Shown here one piece after another: positions 4,675 to 5,246 of a DNA stretch of 5,246 nt. Each line of letters starts with the position of its first letter. The first letter of the stretch is position 1. The notes under the pieces are model-generated. The model was not told where the DNA came from and searched no databases. It saw nothing but the letters and a program-made list of their open reading frames with translations. The DNA is from Deltaproteobacteria bacterium (lineage in GTDB: Bacteria > Myxococcota > UBA727 > JABDBI01). The DNA is taken from assembly GCA_016764955.1 (NCBI GenBank), contig JAESQZ010000143.1, positions 1 through 5,246 of the forward strand. The letters run 5' to 3'. The position numbers were made by a program, and so were the translations under genes.

Positions 4675-5246
4675 TTAAAAGGCCTCTTCAGAAAGCTCCA
4701 TCAAGCTCAAGTCGCTCTTTTCGATCATATCTTTTGCGTGAGTCACGTCAGGCAGTGCTTCGCGGCAAAAGAATCTCACCGAAGCCAGCTTGCCTTCATA
4801 AAAGGCTTTTTCTGAACCGCTCGCACTGCCGAGTTTTTCAGCAGCCACTTCGCCTTGCCTAATCATCAACCAGCCAATCACCAACTCAGCGATGCCGTTT
4901 AAAATACGATTACCTTGTAGGCCTACATGATAAAGCGACTCCGCCATTTTGGTCATCATCGCACCCATGATGTTTTCTGACGCTTTAACGGCTTTTTCCA
5001 ATTCATCATATTCAGCTAACAAAAAGTCTTTGGCTTTGCGTTCTTTCAGCATCGCATGCATTTGTTCAAGTAATTTCTGGAAAGTAACCCCACCGTTCTT
5101 GGCGATTTTTCTAAAAATCAAATCAAGCGCTTGCATGTGAGTCGTGCCCTCATAAAGCGAATCGATTTTTTGATCACGGATATATTGCTCGATTGGGTAG
5201 TCTTTCAAATAACCTGAGCCGCCGTAACACTGCAACGAAGTTGATA
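4675..5246 (-). CDS. Acyl-CoA dehydrogenase, long form, C-terminal part (5' end outside window)
   Basis: The last 190 or so residues of an FAD-dependent acyl-CoA dehydrogenase, which oxidises acyl-CoA to the 2,3-enoyl-CoA in fatty-acid or related acid breakdown. The frame is open to the right edge. Visible are LQCYGGSGYLKDYPIEQYIR (5235-5176), the conserved end of the flavin domain, and then LYEGTTHMQALDL, whose Glu corresponds to the catalytic base of medium-chain acyl-CoA dehydrogenase. A helical C-terminal extension of about 145 residues follows, with GNRILNGIAELVIGWLMIRQ and AFYEGKLASVRFF. It matches the extra domain of long-form enzymes of about 590-600 residues, such as DmdC-type dehydrogenases. 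Chain-length specificity cannot be read from this part. The apparent TTG start at 5235 is internal, because the conserved frame continues upstream. No terminator is visible directly after the TAA at 4677-4675. Confidence 0.93.
   Translation of the reverse strand, partial: STSLQCYGGSGYLKDYPIEQYIRDQKIDSLYEGTTHMQALDLIFRKIAKNGGVTFQKLLEQMHAMLKERKAKDFLLAEYDELEKAVKASENIMGAMMTKMAESLYHVGLQGNRILNGIAELVIGWLMIRQGEVAAEKLGSASGSEKAFYEGKLASVRFFCREALPDVTHAKDMIEKSDLSLMELSEEAF

Overview
The window comes from a Gram-negative bacterium: it has type IV pilus genes, a lipoprotein signal peptide and REP-like palindromes of the CCCTCTCC/GGAGAGGG kind. Base composition is moderate to AT-leaning. The species cannot be named from the sequence. 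The mix of a long lysine-rich histone H1-like protein, a pepsin-family protease and a long-form acyl-CoA dehydrogenase would suit a deltaproteobacterial or Bdellovibrio-like lineage, but this is a guess.

Layout. Positions 1-1512 (minus strand) hold a pilus assembly operon, read right to left: a prepilin peptidase (PilD), a short PilN-like membrane protein after an 8-nt gap, and a PilO-like protein that overlaps it by ATGA and runs off the left edge. Positions 1507-1643 hold two inverted REP-like elements and a strong Rho-independent terminator. Positions 1672-2415 (minus strand) encode a very basic DNA-binding protein: a duplicated 26-residue motif at the N terminus, then an H1-like tail with seven tandem 12-residue repeats (36-bp DNA repeat). 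A divergent intergenic region (2416-2667) separates it from two plus-strand genes. The first is a short DNA polymerase III delta-prime subunit (holB, 2668-3360). The second, 21 nt downstream, is a lipoprotein of the pepsin family of aspartic proteases (3382-4587). A third REP-like element (4602-4655) lies between this gene and the convergent 3' end of a long-form acyl-CoA dehydrogenase (4675-5246), which enters from the right edge.

How the genes relate. The pilus genes form one functional unit: PilD processes prepilins, and PilN/PilO-like proteins form the inner-membrane alignment complex. The histone-like gene is a separate unit with its own strong Shine-Dalgarno and terminator. holB and the protease gene are probably co-transcribed, but no functional link is evident.

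The most notable item is the bacterial pepsin homologue. Both catalytic Asp motifs, the flap tyrosine and the pepsin C-terminal-lobe cysteine pair are visible, and it appears to be lipid-anchored. Second is the modular histone-like protein. I did not find a CRISPR, phage, transposase, RNA gene or obvious defence system.
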